Shown: piece after piece, positions 54,202 to 62,921 of the stretch | How positions within the stretch are numbered: the first letter of the stretch is position 1 | How the letters are laid out: each line of letters opens with the position of its first letter | Origin: Clostridiaceae bacterium OM02-2AC | GTDB lineage: Bacteria; Bacillota_I; Bacilli_A; Erysipelotrichales; Erysipelotrichaceae | Direction of reading: 5' to 3' | Assembly: GCA_003481775.1 (NCBI GenBank) | Contig: QULU01000002.1 | Coordinates: forward strand, 1 to 64,000 | DNA length: 64,000 bases | Position numbers and translations under genes: made by a program | The notes under the pieces: generated by a model | What the model saw: only the letters and a program-made list of their open reading frames with translations | Told to the model about the DNA's origin: nothing | Database searches by the model: none

Positions 54202-55446
54202 ATGAATTTTATTGAAAAACATACCAAAAAAGTGGCGCTGATTCTGTGCCTGGCAACAGCTGGAACTGCAGTCACAACTGTATATGCTGCCACTAATGCG
54301 GACGGATGGCATGGAACCGGAGCGGACCGCATTTACAAAGAGGAAGGTGCTGTCAAGACCAGCTCATGGCTGTTCGACGAAAGCGGAAGCTTCTACCTGG
54401 ATGCAGACGGGCATCCGATTATAAGCGAATGGAAGACTATCAACGGCTCTGTTTATTACTTCGATTCTGAAGGACACCGTGTAAACGGGAAACAGATCAT
54501 TGACGGTCATGAATATCAGTTCCAGAAATCCGGCGTACTGCTGACTGGCTGGAATCAGACAAAAACATCCTACTATAGTGAATTCGGAGAAAAACTGAAC
54601 GGCCTGCAGACGATTGATGAAAAACAGTATCTGTTCGACAAGGACGGAAACATCGTCAGCGGATGGCAGACAGTAGACGGAAAGAAGCTGTACTTCAAGG
54701 AAGACGGATCTTTGGCAACTGCAAAAACAGAGATTGACGGAAAATCCTATAACTTCTCCAGTGACGGTTCTTTACAGAGCGGCTGGGTGAAAAAAGACGG
54801 AGAAAAATACTATTACGACAAATACGGCTTTATGACAAAGGGCTGGAAGACCATTGACGGAAAGAAATATTATTTCAACCGCAAGGGACAGGCAGCAACC
54901 AGCACGAAGTATGCAGGCTACAAGTTTGACAAAAACGGTGTGGCAAAGAAAATCAAAGAGAAGAAAAAAGCAGAAACAGCAGAAAGCAATGAGAATGTAC
55001 AGAGCACACGTGCAGCAGGCAACAGCTCTGCACCGGCTTCCAGCAGCGCTTCCTCCTCATCAGCCAATCTGAATCCGGCAGGTTCCGGAAGCAATTCCAG
55101 CGCGGCAGGCGTTGCAGCTTCCATGGTAGGCTCCCCTTACGTATGGGGCGGCTCTTCCCCTGCAGGCTTTGACTGCTCCGGTCTGACCTCCTATGCCTAT
55201 GCACAGGCAGGTATTAGCATTCCGAGAACAGCAGGCGGACAGGCAAGTGTTGGATCAGCGGTATCCTACGGTAATATGCAGCCAGGCGATCTGATCGTAT
55301 GGAGCGGTGGTGCACATGTATCCATTTACGTAGGTGGCGGCCAGATGGTTCATGCGACAAATCCATCTACCGGAGTAATTACCTCCTCTGTAAGCTTCTG
55401 GAGCAATAACAGCGGGCAGAGTATCACGGCAATCCGCAGACCGTAA
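54202..55446 (+). CDS. Cell-wall-binding repeat protein with NlpC/P60 endopeptidase domain
   Basis: A 414-residue secreted protein. Signal peptide at about 1-29 (VYA-A), then about nine choline-binding-like repeats of the WxxxxGxxYYFxxxG type (GWQTVDGKKLYFKEDGS, GWKTIDGKKYYFNRKGQ), a Ser/Ala-rich linker, and a C-terminal NlpC/P60 domain with catalytic Cys in FDCSGLTSYAY, His in GAHVSIYVG and a third polar residue in HATNP. It should cleave peptidoglycan stem peptides at sites chosen by the repeats. Ribosome-binding site GAGGTG. Confidence 0.93.
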   Translation: MNFIEKHTKKVALILCLATAGTAVTTVYAATNADGWHGTGADRIYKEEGAVKTSSWLFDESGSFYLDADGHPIISEWKTINGSVYYFDSEGHRVNGKQIIDGHEYQFQKSGVLLTGWNQTKTSYYSEFGEKLNGLQTIDEKQYLFDKDGNIVSGWQTVDGKKLYFKEDGSLATAKTEIDGKSYNFSSDGSLQSGWVKKDGEKYYYDKYGFMTKGWKTIDGKKYYFNRKGQAATSTKYAGYKFDKNGVAKKIKEKKKAETAESNENVQSTRAAGNSSAPASSSASSSSANLNPAGSGSNSSAAGVAASMVGSPYVWGGSSPAGFDCSGLTSYAYAQAGISIPRTAGGQASVGSAVSYGNMQPGDLIVWSGGAHVSIYVGGGQMVHATNPSTGVITSSVSFWSNNSGQSITAIRRP

Positions 55447-55461
55447 AAAGCAAAAAACGAT

Positions 55462-55486
55462 AAAAAAGGGGCTACGGCTCCTTTTT
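55462..55486 (+). terminator. Terminator after the first NlpC/P60 gene
   Basis: AGGGGCT-acg-GCTCCTTTTT, directly after the stop codon. The rest up to the next promoter shows no gene. Confidence 0.85.
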
Positions 55487-55650
55487 GTGTTTCTGACGCA
55501 TTTCGGATGAAAAACGGAAGAAATACAAAAAAATTTCATAACATTTTTAAAATTTTCTAAAATCGGGTTTCAGCCTATAAACAAAGCTTTTAAAGGGAAT
55601 CGTAATGGGATGGAAAAGTGACAAAATCGTAAGTTTTCAAAAAATAGGGG

Positions 55651-55679
55651 TTGCAAATAAAAAAACGCTTTGTTACAAT
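55651..55679 (+). promoter_or_regulatory. Sigma-A promoter of the second NlpC/P60 gene
   Basis: TTGCAA, 17-base spacer, TACAAT, 26 bases before the start codon. Confidence 0.82.
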
Positions 55680-55705
55680 GAGGGCGTTGATGTCGAGGTG
55701 ATAAC

Positions 55706-56899
55706 ATGAATTTTATCGAAAAAAACACAAAGAAAGTTGCTTTAGTCCTGTGTCTGGCTACAGCTGGAACAGCAGTAACTACGGTATATGCGGCACAAAA
55801 TTCTGACGGATGGCACGGAAGTGGCACGGACAGAGTCTACAAAATGGAAGGCCAGGTAAAAACAAGCTCATGGGTATTTGATGAGGCTGGCAGCTACTAC
55901 CTGAACAATGAGGGTCATCCGATTACAAGCTCCTGGAAAGAAATCAACGGTTCTACCTACTACTTTGATGCAGAAGGTCACCGTGTGAATGGAAAACAGG
56001 TCATCGATGGTCATGAATACACATTCCAGAAATCTGGAGTATTGCTGACAGGATGGAACGAAGTAAAGGATACATACTACAATGAATTTGGAGTTGCTGT
56101 TACTGGTGTACAGAAGATCGATAACAAAACTTACAACTTCGGCGAAGATGGTAAACTGGTTACCGGATGGACCAAGGTAAACGGAAAGAAGGTTTACTTT
56201 ACAAAGGACGGTTCTCTGGCTTCCGGCGTTGTAACCATTGATGGTAAAAAGTACAACTTCAACGATGACGGTACAATTACGACCGGATGGGTGAAGAAGG
56301 ATGGAGAAAAATACTATTACACAGATTACGGCTTCATGACCAAGGGTTGGAAGACGATTGACGGTAAGAAGTATTATTTCAACAAAAAGGGTCAGGCTGC
56401 AACCAAGACAGAATATGCTGGTTACAAGTTTGACAAAAACGGTGTAGCAAAGAAAATCAAGAAAAAAGAAAAGGCTGAAGCAACAGAGAACGAAAGTGAA
56501 GATGTAGCTGACAGCGAGGGTACTGCAAGTAATGGTTCCAGCAGCAGAGCTGCAGGTTCTTCTCAGAACTTAGGAACTGCTGATGGTGGAATCGCTTCTG
56601 CAGCATTAGCACAGCTTGGTGTTGGTCAGGACTGTACAGCATTGGCTTCCAATGCACTGGCAGCACAGGGAATTTATTTCCATGGTTGGCCAGCAGAGTA
56701 TATGTCTTTGGGTAGCGTAACAAGCAATCCACAGCCAGGAGATTTAATTTACTATGATGATGCCGGTGCCGGTGTTCCTCATATCGCTGTATATGTAGGT
56801 AACGGACAGGCTGTTCATGGTGGATGGAAGGGCGGAACGACCGTAGAAGCATCTGCTTATATCGGAAGTGGTCCTGTATTTATCCGCGTAAACAAATAA
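55706..56899 (+). CDS. Paralogous cell-wall-binding protein with divergent NlpC/P60-like domain
   Basis: A 397-residue secreted protein. Signal peptide and repeats are nearly identical to the gene upstream (MNFIEKNTKKVALVLCLATA; GWKTIDGKKYYFNKKGQ), showing recent duplication. The last ~110 residues differ: the Cys motif is VGQDCTALASNALAAQGI instead of DCSGLTSYAY, and the His motif is GVPHIAVYVG. It is probably a NlpC/P60 or CHAP-like hydrolase with another cleavage preference. Ribosome-binding site GAGGTGATAAC. Confidence 0.9.
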   Translation: MNFIEKNTKKVALVLCLATAGTAVTTVYAAQNSDGWHGSGTDRVYKMEGQVKTSSWVFDEAGSYYLNNEGHPITSSWKEINGSTYYFDAEGHRVNGKQVIDGHEYTFQKSGVLLTGWNEVKDTYYNEFGVAVTGVQKIDNKTYNFGEDGKLVTGWTKVNGKKVYFTKDGSLASGVVTIDGKKYNFNDDGTITTGWVKKDGEKYYYTDYGFMTKGWKTIDGKKYYFNKKGQAATKTEYAGYKFDKNGVAKKIKKKEKAEATENESEDVADSEGTASNGSSSRAAGSSQNLGTADGGIASAALAQLGVGQDCTALASNALAAQGIYFHGWPAEYMSLGSVTSNPQPGDLIYYDDAGAGVPHIAVYVGNGQAVHGGWKGGTTVEASAYIGSGPVFIRVNK

Positions 56900-56906
56900 T
56901 TTGTGT

Positions 56907-56936
56907 AAAAAAAGAAGGCAAAGCCTTCTTTTTTGT
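56907..56936. terminator. Terminator after the second NlpC/P60 gene
   Basis: AAAAAAAGAAGGC-aaa-GCCTTCTTTTTT, a perfect stem. Confidence 0.92.
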
Positions 56937-57199
56937 ATTTCCCATTCCTCGCTAATTCTTAATTTTTCTTAAATCCTTATTTTTATTCGTTTTAAGACGT
57001 TTTAATCAACTTCACTGATTCCTGTATTCCTATCATGAGAAACTCCTCTTAAAACGCGTTTATGGGCGTCGATGAATCAGCGATCCTTCACTCTGCAATT
57101 CGTAGAACCCCTTCATCTACAGTTTACGCTTGATAAAGCATTCGTATGTACTGCTCCATCACAGCAGATGCTCCATGACAAGGCACTTTAAAAAATACG
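56937..57199. other. Intergenic stretch without a recognisable gene
   Basis: No ORF with a start site and no repeat structure recognised between the two convergent transcription units. Confidence 0.4.
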
Positions 57200-57247
57200 A
57201 AAGGCGCATGACAGCTCCCATGCACGGAAGACTCATGCGCCCTTTTC
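57200..57247. terminator. Terminator after nagA
   Basis: GGCGCATGA pairs with TCATGCGCC around a 21-base loop; on the minus strand UUUCGUAUUUUUU follows. Confidence 0.75.
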
Positions 57248-57303
57248 TACCTTTTATAAAACTCTCCAGAAGCAATGCATTCATGGAAGCATTCCTGTAC
57301 CAG

Positions 57304-58413
57304 TTATAAAGCACTTCGTCCGTTGATGATGACTTCCTTTACACTCATATCATGGCTCAGTATCACAAGATTGATATTTTTTCCCAGCCCGATCTCATGG
57401 GCATAGGTCTTCATCATCCTGGCAGCATTGGTGGAGCACATCCGGATACAGTCGGACAGATCATACCCCTCCTGTTTGTAAAGATACTGGAAGATATCCA
57501 GCAGATCGCAGCTGCTTCCAAGCAAAACATTCCCTTTATAAACAGCTCCGTTCCGTATGACGCTTCCATCCTCCAGCTCATAGCCGTTTGGATAATTAAA
57601 GCCAGAGTATGGCGTCCCGTCACTTACCGCAACCACGCGATTACAGCCCAGCAGACGAATTACCCATTTCAGCATTTCCCGCTGCATATGCACACCGTCC
57701 ATGATGATTTCACACAGACAGTCGGATAAGAATACGGCATCCATCATACCAGGCTTGCGATGTGTGATTTCCGGCATGGTATTCCCCAGATGTGTAATCT
57801 GTGTTGCCCCGCATGCAAACGCTTCGTTGGTCTGCGCAAAATCTGCATTCGTATGTCCAAGCGAGATTTCAACACCATACAGATGCAATAACGAAATTGC
57901 CTCCATGGCATTTTTCACATCCGGAGCAATCGTCATTATTTTTATATCATCATGATACTCTGACAGAAAATCCTCCAGCTCTCCCAGATGAATCTCCATA
58001 AGATTTTCAGTTTTCATGGAACCACGGCGCTCAGGGTTCAGATATGGACCTTCCAGATGCACCCCCTCATAGCGCGCTCCCCGATAATCTCCCTGAAAGG
58101 CCTTGCGATATGCATTTATAATCGTACGAAATTCATCCAGTGATCTTGCCGATACCGTCGGACAAAATGAGGTGATTCCACGCTTCGGGTATTCCAGTGC
58201 CAATGCGTGCAGATTCTCAATTTCTGTATTCTCGCAGGAATAGCCGTGAAATCCATGCGTATGAATATCCACCAGCCCCGGTATTGCAATATCACTCACC
58301 ATATGCGGTGTTTTGTAGTCTATCCGTTCCACAAAGCCGTCTTCCAGATGCAGATCACCGAATACCATCGTGCCATCCTGCATAAATTTTATATTTTCAA
58401 TGATTCGTTTCAT
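57304..58413 (-). CDS. nagA: N-acetylglucosamine-6-phosphate deacetylase
   Basis: A 369-residue TIM-barrel hydrolase that removes acetate from GlcNAc-6-phosphate. Visible: PGLVDIHTHGFHG, HLEGPYLNPERRG with the metal Glu, SLGHTNADF and THLGNTMP with His ligands, and the catalytic Asp in AVSDGTPYSGF. It stands alone without nagB here and links cell-wall sugar recycling to glycolysis. ATG at 58413. Confidence 0.94.
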   Translation of the reverse strand: MKRIIENIKFMQDGTMVFGDLHLEDGFVERIDYKTPHMVSDIAIPGLVDIHTHGFHGYSCENTEIENLHALALEYPKRGITSFCPTVSARSLDEFRTIINAYRKAFQGDYRGARYEGVHLEGPYLNPERRGSMKTENLMEIHLGELEDFLSEYHDDIKIMTIAPDVKNAMEAISLLHLYGVEISLGHTNADFAQTNEAFACGATQITHLGNTMPEITHRKPGMMDAVFLSDCLCEIIMDGVHMQREMLKWVIRLLGCNRVVAVSDGTPYSGFNYPNGYELEDGSVIRNGAVYKGNVLLGSSCDLLDIFQYLYKQEGYDLSDCIRMCSTNAARMMKTYAHEIGLGKNINLVILSHDMSVKEVIINGRSAL

Positions 58414-58551
58414 ACAAACACCCTTTCTTCCTTAATTGTATTTCATTGGAATGCCTTTTACAAGCAAATACCCGGACTTCTTTAGAAAATCTTTTGATTT
58501 GATACCGTCGTTCCTTAATACTTTTTTTATATACTACATGCAGGAGGACGG

Positions 58552-58662
58552 ATGATGAACATACTGGATATCGTAATACTGTTTACCGGATTCAGCCTTG
58601 CCGGATTACTCTGTCTGCATACCTTTGCTATATCTGCATTTACTGAAAAAACAGACAAATAA
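58552..58662 (+). CDS. 36-residue single-helix membrane protein
   Basis: The short ORF begins MMNILDIVILFTGFSLAGLL and ends FTEKTDK. One hydrophobic helix spans about residues 4-29. GCAGGAGG precedes the two adjacent ATGs (58552 and 58555). It lies 39 bases before the response regulator gene in the same direction. No family recognised. The good ribosome-binding site and membrane-like composition suggest a real small protein, perhaps linked to the sensor kinase. Confidence 0.6.
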   Translation: MMNILDIVILFTGFSLAGLLCLHTFAISAFTEKTDK

Positions 58663-58701
58663 AACATATCTGTTGTATAATTATAGAAAAGGAGTGTCGT
58701 C

Positions 58702-59403
58702 ATGAGTTCTGTCATACTGATTGCCGAAGATGAAGCATCGATTGCGGATGCTATTGAAATTTATTTAAAAAGTCAGGGATATGCGACCCTGAAAGCAGCG
58801 AATGGAGCCATTGCATGGGAGCTTGTACAAAGCAATCCGGTGGATCTGGCGATTGTCGATGTCATGATGCCGGTAATGGATGGGATTGCCCTGACGATGA
58901 AAATCAGAGAGCTGTATGAATTTCCTATTATTATCCTATCTGCCAAATCAGAAGATATCGATAAAATAACCGGTTTGAATATCGGGGCAGATGACTATGT
59001 GACAAAGCCGTTTGTTCCGATGGAGCTGCTTGCCCGTGTGCACGCTCAGCTGCGCCGGCATATGCGCTATCAGCAGCTGCTCGAGCAAAAGCAGGAGGTG
59101 GAGGACAGCCTGCTTCTGGGAGGAATCGAGCTGCACCGCAAGAGCAAGGAGGTCTTTGTGGATGGAGAGCCCCGTCGGCTGACACCGATTGAATTTCGGA
59201 TACTGCAGCTGTTTATGGAGCATCCGGGACAGGTATTTTCCAGCGACGACATCTATGAGCATGTGTGGAAAGAAACAGCCGTCAACACGGAAACCGTCAT
59301 GGTTCATATCCGAAATCTGAGAGAGAAAATTGAAATCAATCCCCGTGCTCCCCGCTATATCAAGGTCGTTTGGGGTGTCGGCTATAAGATTGAAAAACAG
59401 TAA
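58702..59403 (+). CDS. OmpR-family response regulator
   Basis: A 233-residue regulator with receiver domain (acidic pair EDE near the start, phosphorylated Asp in LAIVDVMMPVMDG, Lys in VTKPF) and a winged-helix DNA-binding domain (RRLTPIEFRILQLFMEHPGQ region, VMVHIRNLREKIE). ATG follows AAAAGGAG. It is 12 bases from its kinase gene and forms a two-component system with it. Confidence 0.95.
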   Translation: MSSVILIAEDEASIADAIEIYLKSQGYATLKAANGAIAWELVQSNPVDLAIVDVMMPVMDGIALTMKIRELYEFPIIILSAKSEDIDKITGLNIGADDYVTKPFVPMELLARVHAQLRRHMRYQQLLEQKQEVEDSLLLGGIELHRKSKEVFVDGEPRRLTPIEFRILQLFMEHPGQVFSSDDIYEHVWKETAVNTETVMVHIRNLREKIEINPRAPRYIKVVWGVGYKIEKQ

Positions 59404-59415
59404 AAGAGGTGAATT

Positions 59416-61119
59416 ATGAAAAAAGTACATTGGACCACCCTACTTCTTCTATCGGGTATTTTGCTGGCGATCATTTCTATGTTTCTGGTATTTCCATCCC
59501 TTGATCAAAAAGCCATCACAGAGTATAAAACGCATTACAAATACGTGAACAGTGAAGAAGAAAGAGATGTTTATGGCAACACATATATCAAGGAGCCGGC
59601 TGATGATTCCATCCCTATGGAATATTCCCGAATTGAAGCATATATGGAGCCTGCCCTGATGCGCATCACCTTGCTGGTCAGTACACTGCTTTTCGCCTGG
59701 TCCTTACTGCTTCCGTATACATGGGCGGCCAAAAGCGGCTACTATCGTTTTTTCACACAAAAGCTGCCTTATGAAATCACCATGGGAGCTGCATTGCTTG
59801 GGTTATATGTCTATAAAAGCAAGGGCAGTGAGCTTGTGTATCAGATGTTTCGTCTGCCTGAGAACTTTTCACTGGATATCCTCTCAGCTGATACATGGCA
59901 GATTTCCAGCTATTATCTCTTGCAAATCGCATTTCTTGGCGGAATATTTGCCATGGTTTCCGGATGCGGGTATGCAATTCGCTCCATGCAGCACAACGGT
60001 GTCCGGGAATCCCTGCAAAAGCACTCCTGGCTGGCACAGAATTCCGTATTGCTTGGCAGGCAGGCAAAGCAATTCTATCGTTACATCGTCGGCTTTGATT
60101 TTCATGATAAGGGAGAGCTACGTCTGCTTGCCGCCTTGCTACTGCATATCGCATGTATCCTCGTCTTATGTATCTACTGGGACAGCGGACTATTTTTCTA
60201 TCTTCTGCTTACATGCTATTGTCTAATCCTGTATTATATCCGCCATCGGCAATATAGCAGAATGAAAAAGGACTTTCAGTCGCTTGAAGCCATCATACAG
60301 CGGGTGGCAAATGGCGATTTTCAAGCCACTATGGAGGAAGGTCTGGGTATCTATGAACCGCTGAAGGACAATCTTCAAAATATTGAGACATCCTTTCAGG
60401 AGGCAGTCGCACAGGAGGTACGCTCCCAGAATATGCGTACGGAGCTGATTACCAATGTTTCGCACGATTTGAAAACGCCGCTCACCTCCATGATCAGCTA
60501 CATCGACCTTTTAAAAAACAAGGACCTACCGGAAGAGGAGCGGCTGCGCTACATTGCGATACTGGAATCCGGCAGCAACCGCCTCAAGCATTTGATTGAG
60601 GATTTGTTCGAGGTCAGTAAGGCCAGTACCGGCAATATACAGCTGGATCGCATGGATGTTGATTTGATTTCTTTGATTAAGCAGGTGGAAATGGAATGTG
60701 AGACACTGTTTACGGAGCATGATCTGACGATTCGCAACACCTTCAGTAAGGAGAAAATCATCCTCTCTCTTGATCCGCAGAAAACCTTTCGCATATTGGA
60801 AAATCTACTGGTGAATGCCGGTAAATATGCATTGGAGCATACCCGTGTTTACGTCTATGTAGAGGAGCGCGAGCAAGAGGTGTACATCTCTGTCAAGAAC
60901 ATCTCCGCTACAGAGCTTGACTTTGCTCCCGCTGACATCATGGAACGCTTTCAACGCGGTGACAAGGCAAGAAATACGGAGGGCAGCGGTCTGGGCCTTG
61001 CGATAGCCAAAAGCTTTACCGAGCTGCAAAACGGGCATATACAGATTAGCTTTGACGCTGATTTGTTTAAGGTGGAGCTTACCTTCCAAAAGGAAGTGTC
61101 ACCGGATGCTTTGATATGA
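59416..61119 (+). CDS. Sensor histidine kinase
   Basis: A 567-residue membrane kinase. Hydrophobic segments at about 10-28, 82-105, 118-132, 158-180 and 225-265, a HAMP-like linker (AIIQRVANGDFQA), the phosphoacceptor motif NVSHDLKTPLTSMISYIDLL, N box LENLLVNAGKYALE and G box GSGLGLAIAKSF. An extracellular loop of ~55 residues lies between the first two helices. The signal is unknown; cell-envelope stress is plausible given the multi-helix sensor and nearby wall genes. Confidence 0.94.
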   Translation: MKKVHWTTLLLLSGILLAIISMFLVFPSLDQKAITEYKTHYKYVNSEEERDVYGNTYIKEPADDSIPMEYSRIEAYMEPALMRITLLVSTLLFAWSLLLPYTWAAKSGYYRFFTQKLPYEITMGAALLGLYVYKSKGSELVYQMFRLPENFSLDILSADTWQISSYYLLQIAFLGGIFAMVSGCGYAIRSMQHNGVRESLQKHSWLAQNSVLLGRQAKQFYRYIVGFDFHDKGELRLLAALLLHIACILVLCIYWDSGLFFYLLLTCYCLILYYIRHRQYSRMKKDFQSLEAIIQRVANGDFQATMEEGLGIYEPLKDNLQNIETSFQEAVAQEVRSQNMRTELITNVSHDLKTPLTSMISYIDLLKNKDLPEEERLRYIAILESGSNRLKHLIEDLFEVSKASTGNIQLDRMDVDLISLIKQVEMECETLFTEHDLTIRNTFSKEKIILSLDPQKTFRILENLLVNAGKYALEHTRVYVYVEEREQEVYISVKNISATELDFAPADIMERFQRGDKARNTEGSGLGLAIAKSFTELQNGHIQISFDADLFKVELTFQKEVSPDALI

Positions 61120-61237
61120 AGCTAACAGTTGCTGTATTCTATGTAAAACTGCATATGGAATCAAGCATGCAGAATAACTGTCGAAAGATAAGACAGCGAC
61201 AGAACACAAAAGCATACGAAATAACATATACAAAGCA

Positions 61238-61282
61238 GGGAGCTTTCTCATTACAACCGTAAAAAAGAGAGCTCCTTTTTTT
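61238..61282 (+). terminator. Terminator after the two-component system
   Basis: GGAGCT and AGCTCC, extended by CTC/GAG, are followed by seven U residues. The 61120-61471 gap holds this and the next terminator and no gene. Confidence 0.82.
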
Positions 61283-61441
61283 GTATTCAGCGAAAGGATC
61301 AAAAGGCTTATAATAAGAGTCCTGCTCGCTTTCAAAACGGGAGAAGATATAGGCAATACCCCTGCTTCTTTTTGTCACGATGATGGATAATCCTTCCTGC
61401 ATCCGTATAGAACCCTGAGCCGGACTTTTTTTCACCAAAAT

Positions 61442-61466
61442 AAAAAGAAACCCGCAGGCTTCCTTT
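61442..61466 (-). terminator. Terminator after the c-di-AMP receptor gene
   Basis: On the minus strand GGAAGCC-tgc-GGGTTTC followed by UUUUU. Confidence 0.7.
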
Positions 61467-61471
61467 TCTAA

Positions 61472-61795
61472 TTATAATTTAATAAATTTCTCAACATCGA
61501 TAACGAAGATCGTTGCTCCACCTACCTGTACTTCAACTGGAAAAGATGCATATCTTCCGATATCGTAGGATGCTGTACTCGGTACCACTTCTGTACGACG
61601 TCTGCTGTATTCTCCAATCACTTCAATCGCACGTTCAATCTTATCATCATCGGTACCTACGATCAGGGTAGTATTTCCTGCACGCAGGAACCCTCCAGTC
61701 GTTGCCAGTCTGGTAACCTGATAATTTTCTTTTGTCAATGCACTGGAAACTGCAGGACTGTCGTCATTGGACATAATCGCTAAAATTAGTTTCAT
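61472..61795 (-). CDS. darA: Cyclic di-AMP receptor DarA (PII-like, YaaQ)
   Basis: A 107-residue trimeric PII-like protein. KLILAIMSNDDSPAVSSAL, TTGGFLRAGNTTLIVG and VGGATIFVIDVEKF match DarA/PstA, which binds c-di-AMP between subunits. Its partner and output are unknown. ATG at 61795 follows GAGGAGA; an in-frame GTG six bases earlier overlaps that region. It stands alone, whereas in Bacillus it sits in the tmk-holB cluster. Confidence 0.93.
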   Translation of the reverse strand: MKLILAIMSNDDSPAVSSALTKENYQVTRLATTGGFLRAGNTTLIVGTDDDKIERAIEVIGEYSRRRTEVVPSTASYDIGRYASFPVEVQVGGATIFVIDVEKFIKL

Positions 61796-62004
61796 AAACA
61801 CGCTCTCCTCTCGTCTTGTTATATGCTAATTTTATCACTTATGGAACGTATTTACAAACACTAAATGAACTAAATATGGATATTAGCTGTAAAATTTCTA
61901 TCACACCATGATTTCCAATGATATCACCTTTTTGATTCTTACCTTCCTGTGAAAGTACGCAAAAACTGTGCTATAATATACAGGTCGCAAAGGAAGTGAA
62001 GAGA

Positions 62005-62859
62005 ATGAGCAAGCTTGGACTCGTTCTGGAGGGAGGCGGCATGCGCGGAATCTATACTGCCGGTGTGCTGGACTTCTTTATGGAACAGAATTTATATACC
62101 GACGGTGTCATTGGTGTCAGTGCCGGAGCCTGTCATGCATGCAGCTATGTATCCAAACAGATCGGCAGAGCATACCGTACCAATACCGCCTATTTAAAGG
62201 ATAAGCGCTATATGAGCGTATCCTCTCTATTGAAAACCGGAGATTTCTTCGGTGCGAAATTTGTGTATGAGGACATTCCGAATACATTGGATCCCTATGA
62301 TTTTGATGCCTTTAATACATCGCATACAAAGCTGTATGCTGTCGCAAGCAATCTGGAAACCGGCAAAGCGGAATACCTGCAATGTATCAACATGAAGCGT
62401 GATGTCATCTATGTACGTGCCTCTGCATCACTGCCCCTGCTTTCTAAAATCGTCGAGGTAGATGGAAAAAAGCTGCTGGATGGTGGCGCAACTGACAGCA
62501 TTCCCATCCATAAATTTCAGGAAATGGGGTATACGAAAAATATCGTTGTACTCACGCAGTGTAAAGAATACCGCAAAGGAAAAAATAATCTGCTGCCGAT
62601 GATTCGCCGCAGCTATAAGAAATATCCAAACTTCATCAAGGCACTGGAGACGCGCCATATAGCATATAACCGCACGCTGGATGAGCTTGCCTTAATGGAG
62701 AAGGAAGGAAGCGTCTTCATCATACGTCCCAGCTCTCCGGTGGAAATCTCGCGTCTGGAGAAAAACGAAGCAAGATTGCGTGAGCTGTATGAGCAGGGCT
62801 ATGCGGACGCCAAAGCCTGCTTCGAGGAATTGAAGACCTTTATCGCAAATGAAAATTAG
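62005..62859 (+). CDS. Patatin-like phospholipase
   Basis: A 284-residue cytoplasmic or membrane-associated acyl hydrolase. LVLEGGGMRGIYTAG gives the oxyanion loop, IGVSAGACHA the GxSxG nucleophile Ser, and LLDGGATDSIP the catalytic Asp in DGG. Bacterial members of this subgroup hydrolyse phospholipids or lysophospholipids; the native substrate is unknown. ATG at 62005 is eight bases after GGAAG. A TATAAT at 61972 is a good -10; the -35 is weak. Confidence 0.92.
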   Translation: MSKLGLVLEGGGMRGIYTAGVLDFFMEQNLYTDGVIGVSAGACHACSYVSKQIGRAYRTNTAYLKDKRYMSVSSLLKTGDFFGAKFVYEDIPNTLDPYDFDAFNTSHTKLYAVASNLETGKAEYLQCINMKRDVIYVRASASLPLLSKIVEVDGKKLLDGGATDSIPIHKFQEMGYTKNIVVLTQCKEYRKGKNNLLPMIRRSYKKYPNFIKALETRHIAYNRTLDELALMEKEGSVFIIRPSSPVEISRLEKNEARLRELYEQGYADAKACFEELKTFIANEN

Positions 62860-62879
62860 ACCCTTTCGGTCTTTTTTTT
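62858..62879 (+). terminator. Terminator after the patatin-like gene
   Basis: AGACC-ctttc-GGTCT followed by eight U residues, starting at the stop codon. Confidence 0.88.
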
Positions 62880-62921
62880 CTGCATCGTTGTGATACAATA
62901 AATAAAAAGGGATGGTACTGC

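Noticed and set aside
59777..60226. Alternative frames inside the histidine kinase gene
   Set aside because: They are shadows of the kinase reading frame without starts or recognisable domains.
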